Below are positions 1 through 6,119 of a DNA stretch of 15,920 nt, piece by piece (positions within the stretch are counted from its first letter, which is position 1; each line of letters starts with the position of its first letter). The DNA comes from JBAYGJ01 sp041649335 (GTDB lineage Bacteria > Patescibacteriota > Patescibacteriia > UBA10025 > JAHIVO01), in NCBI GenBank assembly GCA_041649335.1, contig JBAZNF010000024.1, forward strand, positions 1-15,920, read 5' to 3'. A program made the translations under genes and the position numbers. Below the pieces are notes generated by a model. It did no database searches and had not been told where the DNA came from. It was given only the letters and a program-made list of their open reading frames with translations.

Positions 1-651
1 CTTAATGTCATCCTGCTCAGCCTCAATATGGACATCGGAAGCGCGGGCCTGTATGCCGCCGGCCATAATCATAGTAAATACGTCGGTGATTGATACGTGC
101 TGGATTTGCTCCGCCAAATCACGGAATGACTTGATGGCACCGGTAAATTTCTTCAGGTCTTCCGCCTTCAGCTCTATGCCAGCCACAAATTTCCTCGGCC
201 TGGGCTGGGTCTCATATAATTTCAAAACTGCCTCCAGACTCTCCATGGAAATCTGGTAGATGTCACCATGCGACCGGCTTTCTTCGGTCATTCTAGCCAG
301 CAAATCAATGACGAGGGGGTCCTGCGGGTTCACCGCGCCGACGCGTATTTCCGTATCCGTCTTGAAAAAACAAACAGCTTTTAACCGGCGCGATTCTTCC
401 TCCGGCAGCAGCATCAACGCCTCAGAACTGACCGGGAAACCCTTTAAATATATATACCCAATGCCGCTAGCCAATGCCTGCTCCCGCGTTTCTTCCTCCT
501 TTTTTTTCGATTGAATCTCGTGGATCTTGGTTTTCAGTTTTTCCTCGATTTCGTCAGAGCTGACGTGAATCTTGCCGCCCTGGCTGGCCCGGGCGGCGCC
601 GATCAAGTCATCAATGCCTTTCTCTTTTTGACTGGTGATATCATCATCCAT
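1..651 (-). CDS. pilB: PilB/GspE-family type II/IV secretion ATPase, N-terminal part (gene runs off the left edge)
   Basis: Translating the minus strand from the ATG at 651 gives 217 uninterrupted residues up to the window edge. The last visible part reads SITDVFTMIMAGGIQARASDVHIEAE, where ARASDVHIE is the conserved (S)ASD(I/V)HIE motif that opens the ATPase domain of GspE/PilB proteins. The Walker A and B motifs would lie beyond the left edge. Residues 1-60 are charged and probably coiled, and residues 60-150 resemble a divergent T2SSE-N/MshEN-like region. In this family the hexameric ATPase powers pilin polymerisation at the cytoplasmic face of the inner membrane; type IV pilus genes are common in CPR bacteria. 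The ATG at 651 is chosen because an extended -10 box ends nine bases upstream. Plus-strand open frames here are shadows. The family call is firm; PilB rather than another GspE relative is inference. Confidence 0.88.
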   Translation of the reverse strand, partial: MDDDITSQKEKGIDDLIGAARASQGGKIHVSSDEIEEKLKTKIHEIQSKKKEEETREQALASGIGYIYLKGFPVSSEALMLLPEEESRRLKAVCFFKTDTEIRVGAVNPQDPLVIDLLARMTEESRSHGDIYQISMESLEAVLKLYETQPRPRKFVAGIELKAEDLKKFTGAIKSFRDLAEQIQHVSITDVFTMIMAGGIQARASDVHIEAEQDDIK

Positions 652-660
652 ATGGCCCTT

Positions 661-689
661 ATTATAACAATAATAACAGCCCGAGTAAA
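661..689 (-). promoter_or_regulatory. Predicted sigma70-type promoter of the PilB gene
   Basis: On the minus strand there is TATAAT (661-666) preceded by TG at the extended -10 position (668-669), with TTTACT (684-689) 17 bases upstream as a weak -35. Transcription would start about three bases before the ATG at 651, so the mRNA would be almost leaderless. A short AAGGG lies in this interval but would not be usefully transcribed if the start site is right. Confidence 0.55.
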
Positions 690-717
690 TCAAAACAGCC
701 CCGACTCCGTCGGGGTC
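690..717 (-). terminator. Rho-independent terminator after the DHH-family gene
   Basis: CCCCGAC (699-705) and GTCGGGG (709-715) form a perfect 7-bp stem with a 3-base loop. Read on the minus strand it is followed by CTGTTTTGATTT, a moderately U-rich tail. It lies just beyond the stop of the DHH gene and just before the PilB promoter, separating the two same-strand units. Confidence 0.7.
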
Positions 718-732
718 AGATGTGCCGTCCGG

Positions 733-1881
733 TTATGCGGGCGCGCCGGATAAATATTTTTTGCAGACCTCCACGAACGTTTTCTCAACGGATAACAGGT
801 CGGGCTCCGTAAAGGCCAGGCGGGTGAAATTCCTGGTGCCGGTCGGCTGAAAATCACGGAATACCGTAAGGCCGTCTATGGTCCGGCCCGTATTGACGAT
901 CGCCTTGATGCCATTGTTCGGGCCTTCATATAAAAGACAGATGATCTCAGCATTGGGGGTATTGACCATCAGCTCGTCAACCACGCCGTCGAGTTCGGTT
1001 TCTCCGGCTCCTGATTTTTCGAAATCCTGCCGATTGAGCAGGGACCAGACAATGCGGCCCTCCGCCTCGGTCTTCAGCCGGGCCAAAGCTCGGCCCCATA
1101 ACTTCAGGGTGTTGATGGACTTGGTGCGGTACAAATTTTTGATGATATCGTCCCGCCGGGCGCCATTTTCGATCAACAGGCTGCTGATGGCCAGTGATTT
1201 CGGGGTGACGCTGGCGCTTTGGAAACTTTTGGTCTTGGATATGATCCCGGTCAGCAGGCTGGTGGCGATATATTCGTCCAGCACGTTCTCCTTAAACCCC
1301 TTGACCATCTCATAGACAATTTCCGATGTTGAAGTAGCGACCAGGTCAACAATGTTTATCTGCCCGAAATACTCATTTGCTGCAGAATGATCAATATTGA
1401 TTATCGGAGTATGGTAAAAGAATTCCGTATTGTCGTCATAAATCTGCCCCAGGGCTTCCAGCTCCGGAGCGTCAATGACAATGATTAAGTCATAGTCATA
1501 CGCGGAAGCGGACGTGGTAACATCGCGGGCCTCAAAAAAACCGTTTTTCGGGGTTATGAAAACATTCAGCCGCTTCTTGTCACTGATGTCATAGGACAGT
1601 TCCTGTACCTGGGTACGGGTCAGGTCCAATGAAATGATAAACTTCCTCAATGCGGTCAGGTCAGAATTGATCTCGCTGCTTTTCGGCAGGAACTGGTGTG
1701 ACGGCGGCAAGTTAAACTCATTGCAGACGACCTTCACCTTCTTGCCCATCTTTTCCAAAACTAAAAAAAGACCGAGGCCTGAAGCGATTGCGTCAGTGGA
1801 CGGATTGCGCGGTAATGCAATGACAATATTATGGCTTTTTTCAAACAGGTCAACGGCCTGTTGGATAGGGGGATGCTCCAT
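733..1881 (-). CDS. DHH-superfamily phosphoesterase-like protein (NrnA-like) with degenerate catalytic motifs
   Basis: The 382-aa protein has the two-domain shape of NrnA/RecJ-like DHH proteins, which hydrolyse short oligoribonucleotides, pAp or cyclic dinucleotides. Motif I, normally HxxPDGDAIGS, reads PRNPSTDAIAS (residues 24-34): the His and first Asp are replaced by Pro and Ser, and only D30 remains. Motif II Asp is present (VIDAPE, D137). The DHH signature reads IDHS (163-166), so its second His is gone. TGIITDT, normal in the family, reads TGIISKT (211-217). A DHHA1-like C-terminal region follows (about 290-370, with KAIVNTGRTIDG). Metal binding is probably weakened or lost. The open frame continues to an ATG at 1932, but that codon lies inside the -35 box of a near-consensus promoter, so the ATG at 1881 is preferred. 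Family assignment is good; activity is uncertain. Confidence 0.8.
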   Translation of the reverse strand: MEHPPIQQAVDLFEKSHNIVIALPRNPSTDAIASGLGLFLVLEKMGKKVKVVCNEFNLPPSHQFLPKSSEINSDLTALRKFIISLDLTRTQVQELSYDISDKKRLNVFITPKNGFFEARDVTTSASAYDYDLIIVIDAPELEALGQIYDDNTEFFYHTPIINIDHSAANEYFGQINIVDLVATSTSEIVYEMVKGFKENVLDEYIATSLLTGIISKTKSFQSASVTPKSLAISSLLIENGARRDDIIKNLYRTKSINTLKLWGRALARLKTEAEGRIVWSLLNRQDFEKSGAGETELDGVVDELMVNTPNAEIICLLYEGPNNGIKAIVNTGRTIDGLTVFRDFQPTGTRNFTRLAFTEPDLLSVEKTFVEVCKKYLSGAPA

Positions 1882-1903
1882 AAATAAAAAAACGTAATAG
1901 ACC

Positions 1904-1932
1904 AGTATAAAATAACCGCCAGCGTATGTCAA
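1904..1932 (-). promoter_or_regulatory. Near-consensus sigma70-type promoter of the DHH-family gene
   Basis: On the minus strand TTGACA (1927-1932) and TATACT (1904-1909) are separated by exactly 17 bases. The predicted start near 1897 leaves a leader of about 16 bases with no Shine-Dalgarno sequence. This promoter decides the start codon (1881, not 1932). Confidence 0.8.
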
Positions 1933-1969
1933 GATTAATTACCATATTGGGGGGTTACCTAAGCCATAT

Positions 1970-1998
1970 TTGTCGTAAGTGCCCGGATGGCTTACACT
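1970..1998 (+). promoter_or_regulatory. Predicted promoter of tsaE giving a leaderless mRNA
   Basis: TTGTCG (1970-1975) and TACACT (1993-1998) are 17 bases apart. A start seven bases after the -10 box falls on the A of the ATG at 2005. The upstream in-frame ATG at 1987 lies between the two boxes and would not be transcribed. It is divergent from the DHH-gene promoter 37 bases away. Confidence 0.6.
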
Positions 1999-2004
1999 GG
2001 TGGC

Positions 2005-2448
2005 ATGCGAATACTGTCACATAGTCAAGTAGAAACATTCAAAATTGGACTAAAATTAGCCAAGAATTTAACACATGGCCATATTTTTGCGCTGATCGGC
2101 GACATGGGTGGCGGGAAAACCTACTTTGCCAAAGGGTTTGCGAGGGGACTGGGCATACACGGCATGATTAACAGCCCGACCTTCGTGTTAATGAAAACCT
2201 ACAAGATCAACAAAGGGGCGCTCCGGACTCTGTGCCACGTTGATGCCTACCGCCTACGGCGCATTGGGGAAGTGCTGGACGTGGGTTTACGCGAATATGT
2301 CGGTAGAAAAGATACAGTACTGCTGGTTGAATGGGCTGACAAGCTCAGGCCGCTCCTGCGCAATCTGCCCCTGACCGTGATCCGTTTCGCGTACGTCAGC
2401 CGGACTGACAGGAGAATAACCATACAAAAAAACGCGTCCTGGCGATGA
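2005..2448 (+). CDS. tsaE: TsaE, tRNA t6A37 biosynthesis ATPase
   Basis: TsaE (YjeE) is a small P-loop protein that works with TsaB and TsaD in forming N6-threonylcarbamoyladenosine at position 37 of ANN-decoding tRNAs; its ATPase resets the TsaBD complex. The 147-aa product has the family's usual size and motifs: Walker A GDMGGGKT (32-39, with the common GAGKT changed to GGGKT), the SPTFVLM switch segment (57-63), HVDAYRL (78-84) and LVEWADKL (107-114). The ATG at 2005 (MRILSHSQ) is preferred to the in-frame ATG at 1987 because the latter lies inside the promoter. It stands alone between two minus-strand units. The last codons also encode the convergent terminator of the yidC operon, so the C-terminal tail (QKNASWR) may be shaped by that overlap. 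Confidence 0.92.
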   Translation: MRILSHSQVETFKIGLKLAKNLTHGHIFALIGDMGGGKTYFAKGFARGLGIHGMINSPTFVLMKTYKINKGALRTLCHVDAYRLRRIGEVLDVGLREYVGRKDTVLLVEWADKLRPLLRNLPLTVIRFAYVSRTDRRITIQKNASWR

Positions 2449-2452
2449 CGCG
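2426..2452 (-). terminator. Intrinsic terminator of the rpmH-rnpA-yidD-yidC-PRC operon, inside the 3' end of tsaE
   Basis: CGCGTC (2433-2438) and GACGCG (2447-2452) form a 6-bp stem with an 8-base loop. On the minus strand the stem is followed directly by seven T (2432 to 2426). It follows the PRC-barrel stop by about 22 bases and overlaps the last seven codons and stop of tsaE on the other strand. Confidence 0.85.
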
Positions 2453-2474
2453 CCTAAAAGGGGCGTGAAATGGC

Positions 2475-2759
2475 TTAGGCGGCCGGGATCGGTTTCCGTT
2501 CCGGCTGTTTCTTCTGATCACGTTCGGCAACGACTGCGTCCTCGACAACCATTTTTTCCTCTGAAATTGAAATGACCTGGTCGGCACTGACCAATAAATC
2601 CCTCTGGAGCAGCTCGCCGATTAAATCATGGCTGCGGATGGCATACTGCTGGACCGTATGCGTTTCCGGATCAATAACAATATCGGACACCTTGCCCAAA
2701 TGGTCACCGGCTTGGGTGTAGGTAGCCAGCCCAACGAGCTGTTTAGCGCTCATTCTCAT
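2475..2759 (-). CDS. PRC-barrel domain protein, translationally coupled to yidC
   Basis: The 94-aa product begins MRMSAKQLVGLATYTQAG and continues with GKVSDIVIDPETHTVQQY (residues 22-39), the typical PRC-barrel beta pattern: a residue-conserving GKV-x-DI turn followed by hydrophobic strands. A charged tail (ERDQKKQPERKPIPAA) follows. PRC-barrels occur in RimM and in photosynthetic reaction-centre H subunits, and as small stand-alone proteins of unclear role. Its ATG overlaps the yidC stop by four bases (ATGA), which indicates translational coupling, and the operon terminator follows at once. The position after yidC is usually held by jag/khpB in other bacteria. No transmembrane segment or signal peptide is visible, so it is probably cytosolic or membrane-associated. 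The domain is well supported; the function is unknown. Confidence 0.8.
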   Translation of the reverse strand: MRMSAKQLVGLATYTQAGDHLGKVSDIVIDPETHTVQQYAIRSHDLIGELLQRDLLVSADQVISISEEKMVVEDAVVAERDQKKQPERKPIPAA

Positions 2760-3529
2760 GGTTTTGGCGCTTGGATAACGGGAACGACCTTGTCTTTCTT
2801 AAATATATAATACTGCTGGGCCACCGTAAATAATGTGGAAAATAACCAGTACAGGGTTAGGCCCGCAGGGAACTGCAGGCCGAAAATTACCGTGATAACC
2901 GGCATGAAATACATCATCTGTTTATTCATGCCCGCCATCATGCTTTCATCTTTGGCACCCGGCACTTTCGGGGGCTGTTTGGCCATCAGCATCTTTGTCT
3001 GCCAGAACTGAGCCGCGCCGGCTAGGACAGCCAGAACATAATTTCCTTTTTTGGCCAGATCGATAAATCCGAGAAACAGGGGGTTGATGGCTTGGCTTGA
3101 AAAAATATTCCGTAGAGGCACATACAGATGCTGCAGCTGATCAGCCACTAAGATATGGGTCGAGGGGTCAGTCTGGGCAACGGCTAAAAACGCCCGGTAT
3201 AAAGCGATTAGGATAGGCAGCTGGATTAGGAGCGGCAAACAGGATGAAAATGGATTCACCTTGTTGTCCTTGTAAAATTTCATGAGCTGTCGCCCCAACT
3301 CCTCCTTATTGTCCTTGTATTTATTCTGAATTTCTTGGAGTTTTGGCTGGGTTTCCTGAAGAACTTTCTGTGACCGTATCGAAGACCGTGATGGAAGGTA
3401 CAGTAACAATTTTATCACTAATGTTAGCAAAATAATTGATACCCCCAAATCAGGGATATATTGGTAAATCAAAACCAACGCATTGAGCAATGGCTGAAAT
3501 AAAACTGTATTGAATATATCTCCGATCAT
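2756..3529 (-). CDS. yidC: YidC/Oxa1-family membrane protein insertase
   Basis: YidC inserts and folds membrane proteins, alone or with SecYEG. At 257 aa this is the short form, without the large periplasmic domain of Gram-negative YidC. It has the Oxa1 core: a first hydrophobic segment (about 28-45, LGVSIILLTLVIKLLLYLP) carrying K40 where the groove Arg usually sits; a cytoplasmic helical hairpin (50-92, rich in K/E/Q); PLLIQLPILIALYRAF (99-114); then FLGFIDLAKKGNYVLAVLAG (152-171); and the closing FMPVITVIFGLQFPAGLTLYW (208-228). The start overlaps the yidD stop by four bases (ATGA), and the stop overlaps the PRC-barrel start in the same way. No lipobox is apparent. A C-terminal KKDK patch could contact ribosomes. 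The call is firm. Confidence 0.96.
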   Translation of the reverse strand: MIGDIFNTVLFQPLLNALVLIYQYIPDLGVSIILLTLVIKLLLYLPSRSSIRSQKVLQETQPKLQEIQNKYKDNKEELGRQLMKFYKDNKVNPFSSCLPLLIQLPILIALYRAFLAVAQTDPSTHILVADQLQHLYVPLRNIFSSQAINPLFLGFIDLAKKGNYVLAVLAGAAQFWQTKMLMAKQPPKVPGAKDESMMAGMNKQMMYFMPVITVIFGLQFPAGLTLYWLFSTLFTVAQQYYIFKKDKVVPVIQAPKP

Positions 3530-3786
3530 ATACTATGTGGTACTGGATCATGCCCGCCCTGTGACCAGGGATGGCAGCGGCCGACGCGTTTGATGGCCAG
3601 CCATCCGCCCCTCGCCAACCCATGCTTGCTGATTGCCTGATACCCGTATTCTGAGCAGGTCGGATGGAACCGGCAATACCCATACGGATGCCGGTACGAC
3701 CACAACCCATGGTCCGGAGACACGGTCCGCTGGTACACCCGGATAAGGCGTAAAACGATTTTTGATGCAAGCGAAGTGAAAATCAT
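3526..3786 (-). CDS. yidD: YidD, membrane protein insertion efficiency factor
   Basis: YidD is a small inner-membrane-associated protein that helps YidC-dependent insertion; the gene almost always lies between rnpA and yidC, as here. The family signature is present: YQRTVSP, CRFHPTCSEYGYQAI, HGLARGGWLAIKRVGRCHP and GGHDPVP. An extra aromatic stretch (WSYRHPYGY) lies between the SP and CRF motifs, where many homologues are shorter. The ATG at 3786 is chosen: it follows the rnpA stop by one base (TAG-T-ATG) and starts MIFTSLASKIV, an amphipathic N-terminus usual for the family. A longer start at 3813 would overlap rnpA by 26 bases and add nothing conserved. Product is 86 aa. Four Cys/His-rich positions are retained. 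Confidence 0.93.
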   Translation of the reverse strand: MIFTSLASKIVLRLIRVYQRTVSPDHGLWSYRHPYGYCRFHPTCSEYGYQAISKHGLARGGWLAIKRVGRCHPWSQGGHDPVPHSI

Positions 3787-3787
3787 A

Positions 3788-4129
3788 CTATGTATACAAT
3801 TTAGCCCGCTCAAACAGGCGGCGCACGCGTTCCTTCAGCTCCATGAATTTCAATTGCTTCAGGGGCGCTTTTGCAATAATAGCCACATCATATCCGGTCT
3901 TCAGGCGGGGGATGGCCGCGGCGGCAATGACCCGTAACCGGCGTTTCAACAGATTTCGCGTAGACGCCTTTTTATGGACCTTGAGACCGATGCTAAAACC
4001 AAACCGGGTGACAGGCAGCTGGTTGCGGCGGACCTTCAACACGGCATCAGACTCATGATACGTGATGCCGTTCCGGTGCAATACATGCCAATCTCGATCG
4101 CTCACCACCCGATGTTGTGGCGGTAGCAT
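3788..4129 (-). CDS. rnpA: Ribonuclease P protein component
   Basis: RnpA binds RNase P RNA and helps it recognise the 5' leader of precursor tRNAs. From the ATG at 4129 the product is 113 aa, the usual family length, starting MLPPQHRVVSDRDWHVLHR. The conserved basic helix reads KKASTRNLLKRRLR; most homologues have RNRxKR, so the second Arg of the RNR motif is Leu here. The GYDVAIIAK strand and a final RVRRLFERAKLY helix follow. The frame stays open for 54 more codons upstream, to 4291, but that stretch is the shifted reading frame of rpmH and must not be annotated as part of RnpA. rpmH ends 11 bases upstream. No Shine-Dalgarno sequence is seen, so translation may depend on coupling to rpmH. 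Confidence 0.92.
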   Translation of the reverse strand: MLPPQHRVVSDRDWHVLHRNGITYHESDAVLKVRRNQLPVTRFGFSIGLKVHKKASTRNLLKRRLRVIAAAAIPRLKTGYDVAIIAKAPLKQLKFMELKERVRRLFERAKLYT

Positions 4130-4140
4130 GATAGTAGGCG

Positions 4141-4278
4141 TTAAAGCGAAAGGCTGTGGCGGCCCTTCCGGCGTCGTCTGGCCAGCACTTTGCGTCCGTT
4201 GCGTGTTTTCATCCGTTTCCTGAACCCATGCTCTTTTGAGCGTTGCCGTTTTTTTGGTTGGTATGTCCGTTTTGGCAT
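4141..4278 (-). CDS. rpmH: 50S ribosomal protein L34
   Basis: A 45-aa frame begins MPKRTYQPKKRQRSKEHGF and ends GRHSLSL. This is an unmistakable L34: the KRTYQPKKR start, HGFRKRM, TRNGRKVLARRRRKGR and the SLSL tail are all in place. L34 is a very basic protein of the large ribosomal subunit. The gene is first in the operon rpmH-rnpA-yidD-yidC-PRC, the classical order next to dnaA on the opposite strand. It is shorter than a usual 60-codon cutoff and is hidden under a long overlapping frame that extends rnpA upstream, so automated annotation could miss it. A promoter with TTGACC and TATACT lies 38 bases upstream. Confidence 0.97.
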   Translation of the reverse strand: MPKRTYQPKKRQRSKEHGFRKRMKTRNGRKVLARRRRKGRHSLSL

Positions 4279-4316
4279 ACAATGTCTTCAATTACGATAG
4301 GTAAAAATCTTTTCTA

Positions 4317-4345
4317 AGTATAACCGAAAGAAGGCCATCGGTCAA
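4317..4345 (-). promoter_or_regulatory. Promoter of the rpmH-rnpA-yidD-yidC-PRC operon
   Basis: On the minus strand TTGACC (4340-4345) and TATACT (4317-4322) are 17 bases apart. The predicted start near 4310 gives a leader of about 32 bases, one of the longer leaders among the clearly promoted genes here. Confidence 0.8.
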
Positions 4346-4377
4346 TGGAAAATGGCTATCCTCATCTTAATCACAGT

Positions 4378-4386
4378 TTATGCACA
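4378..4386 (+). promoter_or_regulatory. DnaA box in the rpmH-dnaA intergenic region
   Basis: TTATGCACA matches the DnaA-box consensus TTATNCACA in all positions. It lies about 40 bases upstream of the predicted dnaA -10 box and 33 bases beyond the rpmH operon -35, a place suited to DnaA autoregulation. Only one perfect copy is present here, so an origin function is less likely than a control site. Confidence 0.6.
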
Positions 4387-4405
4387 AAAAACTCATGATA
4401 TGGCG

Positions 4406-4434
4406 TTTTTTAAGGACCCGTTTTATGGTAGGAT
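4406..4434 (+). promoter_or_regulatory. Predicted dnaA promoter (extended -10)
   Basis: TAGGAT (4429-4434) is preceded by TG at 4426-4427, forming an extended -10 element. A T-run (4406-4411) lies 17 bases upstream in place of a -35. The start would be near 4441, leaving a leader of about 20 A/T-rich bases without a Shine-Dalgarno sequence before the ATG at 4461. Confidence 0.45.
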
Positions 4435-4460
4435 GAATACTACTCATAAAAATAATACGT

Positions 4461-5816
4461 ATGGACAAAGAACAGCTCTGGCAGGCGGCCCTCGGTGAAT
4501 TGGAGTTATCGATCAGTAAGGCCAACTTCACCACCTGGTTTAAAAATACTTTCATCTCTTCATACGAAAACGGGCAGGTGGCCATTGGCGTACCCAACAC
4601 CTTCACCAAATCGTGGCTGGAAAATAAATACCATAAGGAAATCCTGAAGAGCCTGCAGAACGCCACGGGCGACCAGGTCAGGGAAGTCACCTATAAAGTC
4701 GAATCAACACACCGGCAGGAACAAACCGTCTCATCCACCCCTCCAGCCGCCAGCCAACCACCGGCCGGCAAACAGACGGACAATCATAATGGATTCGGCC
4801 TCAACGCCCGATACACTTTTGCCAATTTTGTCGTGGGAAAATCCAGCGAACTGGCCCATGCGGCCTGTCAGGCAGTCGCCCAGCGCCCCGGTGAAGTGTA
4901 TAATCCCTTGTTTATCTACGGCGGGGCCGGCCTCGGGAAAACGCATTTACTGCAGGCCATCGCTCATGAAATCCTGAAAAATTCACCAAAAAAGAAAGTC
5001 GTCTACGTCACCTGCGAAAAATTCACCAATGAATTCATCCGCGCGATCAGCCAGGGCAACGGGGAAAGCTTCAAGGAGCATTACCGGAACGCCGATCTCC
5101 TCCTGATTGATGACATACAGTTTTTGGCCGGCAAAGAGGGCACGCAGGAAGAGTTTTTCCACACCTTCAACGCCCTGCATCAGCAAAACAAGCAGATAGT
5201 CATCAGCTCTGACCGGCCGCCCAAAGCCATCCCGGCCCTGGAAAATCGCCTGATTTCCCGCTTTGAATGGGGCATGATTGCAGATATTGCCCAGCCGGAT
5301 TTCGAAACCCGGGTGGCTATTTTAAACGCCAAATGCCAGGAAAAAAGTTACCCATTATCACGTGAAATCATTACCGCTATCGCTACCGGCGTCCAGAGTA
5401 ATGTCCGTGAACTGGAGGGCGCCCTGAACCGCATTATGGCCTACCACCAGCTCAATAATACGCCCCCCACGGTCGAATCGGTCAAAAACATCATCACGAG
5501 CCTGTCCCGGTACCAAAAGAGGGACGGAGCCATCACCTCCAAGCAGATCATTTCGGTTATTGCCAGTTTTTTTGAAATTTCTACGGGCGACCTGCTCGGC
5601 GCGAGCCGAAAAAAAGAGCTGGTAGTACCCCGGCAGATTGCCATGTTCCTGATGCGGGAAGAGGCCAAAGCCTCCTATCCGGCCATTGGCCAGGAGCTGG
5701 GCGGACGCGACCACACCACCGCCATGCACGCGTACGAAAAAATCAAAAAGGCTTTTGATGACGATGAAAAAATCCGCCAAGACATTTCCCTGATCCGCCA
5801 GCGACTGTACAACTAG
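4461..5816 (+). CDS. dnaA: Chromosomal replication initiator protein DnaA
   Basis: DnaA binds DnaA boxes at oriC, oligomerises with ATP, melts the origin and recruits the helicase. The 451-aa product has all four domains: domain I (1-80, starts LWQAALGELELSISKANFTTWF), a short Pro/Gln/Thr-rich linker (about 81-112), the AAA+ domain (about 113-340) with Walker A GGAGLGKT (154-161), Walker B LLLIDD (213-218) and the box VII arginine in LISRFEWG (R267), and the helix-turn-helix domain IV with the signature GGRDHTTAMHA (414-424). Length is normal for the family. It diverges from rpmH and is followed by oriC and dnaN, the standard origin arrangement. It may control itself through the DnaA box at 4378. 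No intrinsic terminator is seen after the stop, so transcription may run into oriC. Confidence 0.98.
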   Translation: MDKEQLWQAALGELELSISKANFTTWFKNTFISSYENGQVAIGVPNTFTKSWLENKYHKEILKSLQNATGDQVREVTYKVESTHRQEQTVSSTPPAASQPPAGKQTDNHNGFGLNARYTFANFVVGKSSELAHAACQAVAQRPGEVYNPLFIYGGAGLGKTHLLQAIAHEILKNSPKKKVVYVTCEKFTNEFIRAISQGNGESFKEHYRNADLLLIDDIQFLAGKEGTQEEFFHTFNALHQQNKQIVISSDRPPKAIPALENRLISRFEWGMIADIAQPDFETRVAILNAKCQEKSYPLSREIITAIATGVQSNVRELEGALNRIMAYHQLNNTPPTVESVKNIITSLSRYQKRDGAITSKQIISVIASFFEISTGDLLGASRKKELVVPRQIAMFLMREEAKASYPAIGQELGGRDHTTAMHAYEKIKKAFDDDEKIRQDISLIRQRLYN

Positions 5817-6058
5817 TGGGCAAGGTGTTAACAGGCGGTGCACAGTACCGGACATTTACGTGGATAAACATGCAGTAAGCCTGCGCGCCAACTGTTCATA
5901 AACTCACCCCAAAAACTCATTATAAATATTTTCCCATCCGATAAATTTTTTCCCCCCACACCATCCACTCCTCCCGCAACTATTATTCACACCCCCGGCC
6001 TGAAAAAAATTCTCACCCCATCACACCAAAACCTACCCAACTTTAAATTAAAACATTT

Positions 6059-6119
6059 TCATCCACATATCCACCACCTCTATTACTAATACTAGTGTAT
6101 TATAATTTAAAACATATAT
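6059..6119 (+). promoter_or_regulatory. Origin unwinding module: DnaA boxes, DnaA-trios, AT-rich element
   Basis: Two adjacent box-like sequences (6059-6075) are followed by a short C-rich spacer and then CTA-TTA-CTA-ATA-CTA (6080-6094). The complementary strand reads 3'-GAT-AAT-GAT-TAT-GAT, four of five units fitting the DnaA-trio pattern 3'-(G/A)AT. An AT-rich tract leads to the dnaN start. This order and orientation match the basal unwinding system known from Bacillus subtilis. Confidence 0.6.
6101..6106 (+). promoter_or_regulatory. Predicted -10 box of dnaN inside the origin unwinding element
   Basis: A perfect TATAAT lies 13 bases before the dnaN ATG, giving a leader of about 7 bases. 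No convincing -35 is visible. The box lies within the AT-rich part of the origin, so dnaN transcription and origin melting would share the same DNA. Confidence 0.5.

Larger units (their letters stand above)
5817..6119 (+). other. oriC: Replication origin (oriC) between dnaA and dnaN
   Basis: The 303-bp spacer has no open frame of interest. Seen directly: a perfect DnaA box TTATTCACA (5983-5991); 8-of-9 matches CGTGGATAA (5859-5867, reverse orientation) and TGTTCATAA (5893-5901, reverse); TCATCCACA (6059-6067); and a weaker ATATCCACC (6067-6075). From about 5902 to 6093 the plus strand is almost free of G: by hand count 5 G against about 70 C. The right end is AT-rich (6081-6119). Position, boxes and AT-rich end fit a bacterial oriC of the dnaA-dnaN type. 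Experimental origin mapping or a GC-skew plot of the whole genome would settle it. Confidence 0.85.

Noticed and set aside
5..753. Three successive plus-strand open frames
   Set aside because: They are antisense to the PilB/GspE gene, whose minus-strand translation has clear family motifs; the plus frames show none.
1882..1932. Start of the DHH-family protein at 1932 with a hydrophobic N-terminus resembling a membrane anchor
   Set aside because: The added residues are encoded by promoter DNA (TTGACA-17-TATACT), so they are unlikely to be transcribed or translated.
3787..3813. Upstream start for yidD at 3813
   Set aside because: It would overlap rnpA by 26 bases and adds no conserved residues; the ATG one base after the rnpA stop fits better.
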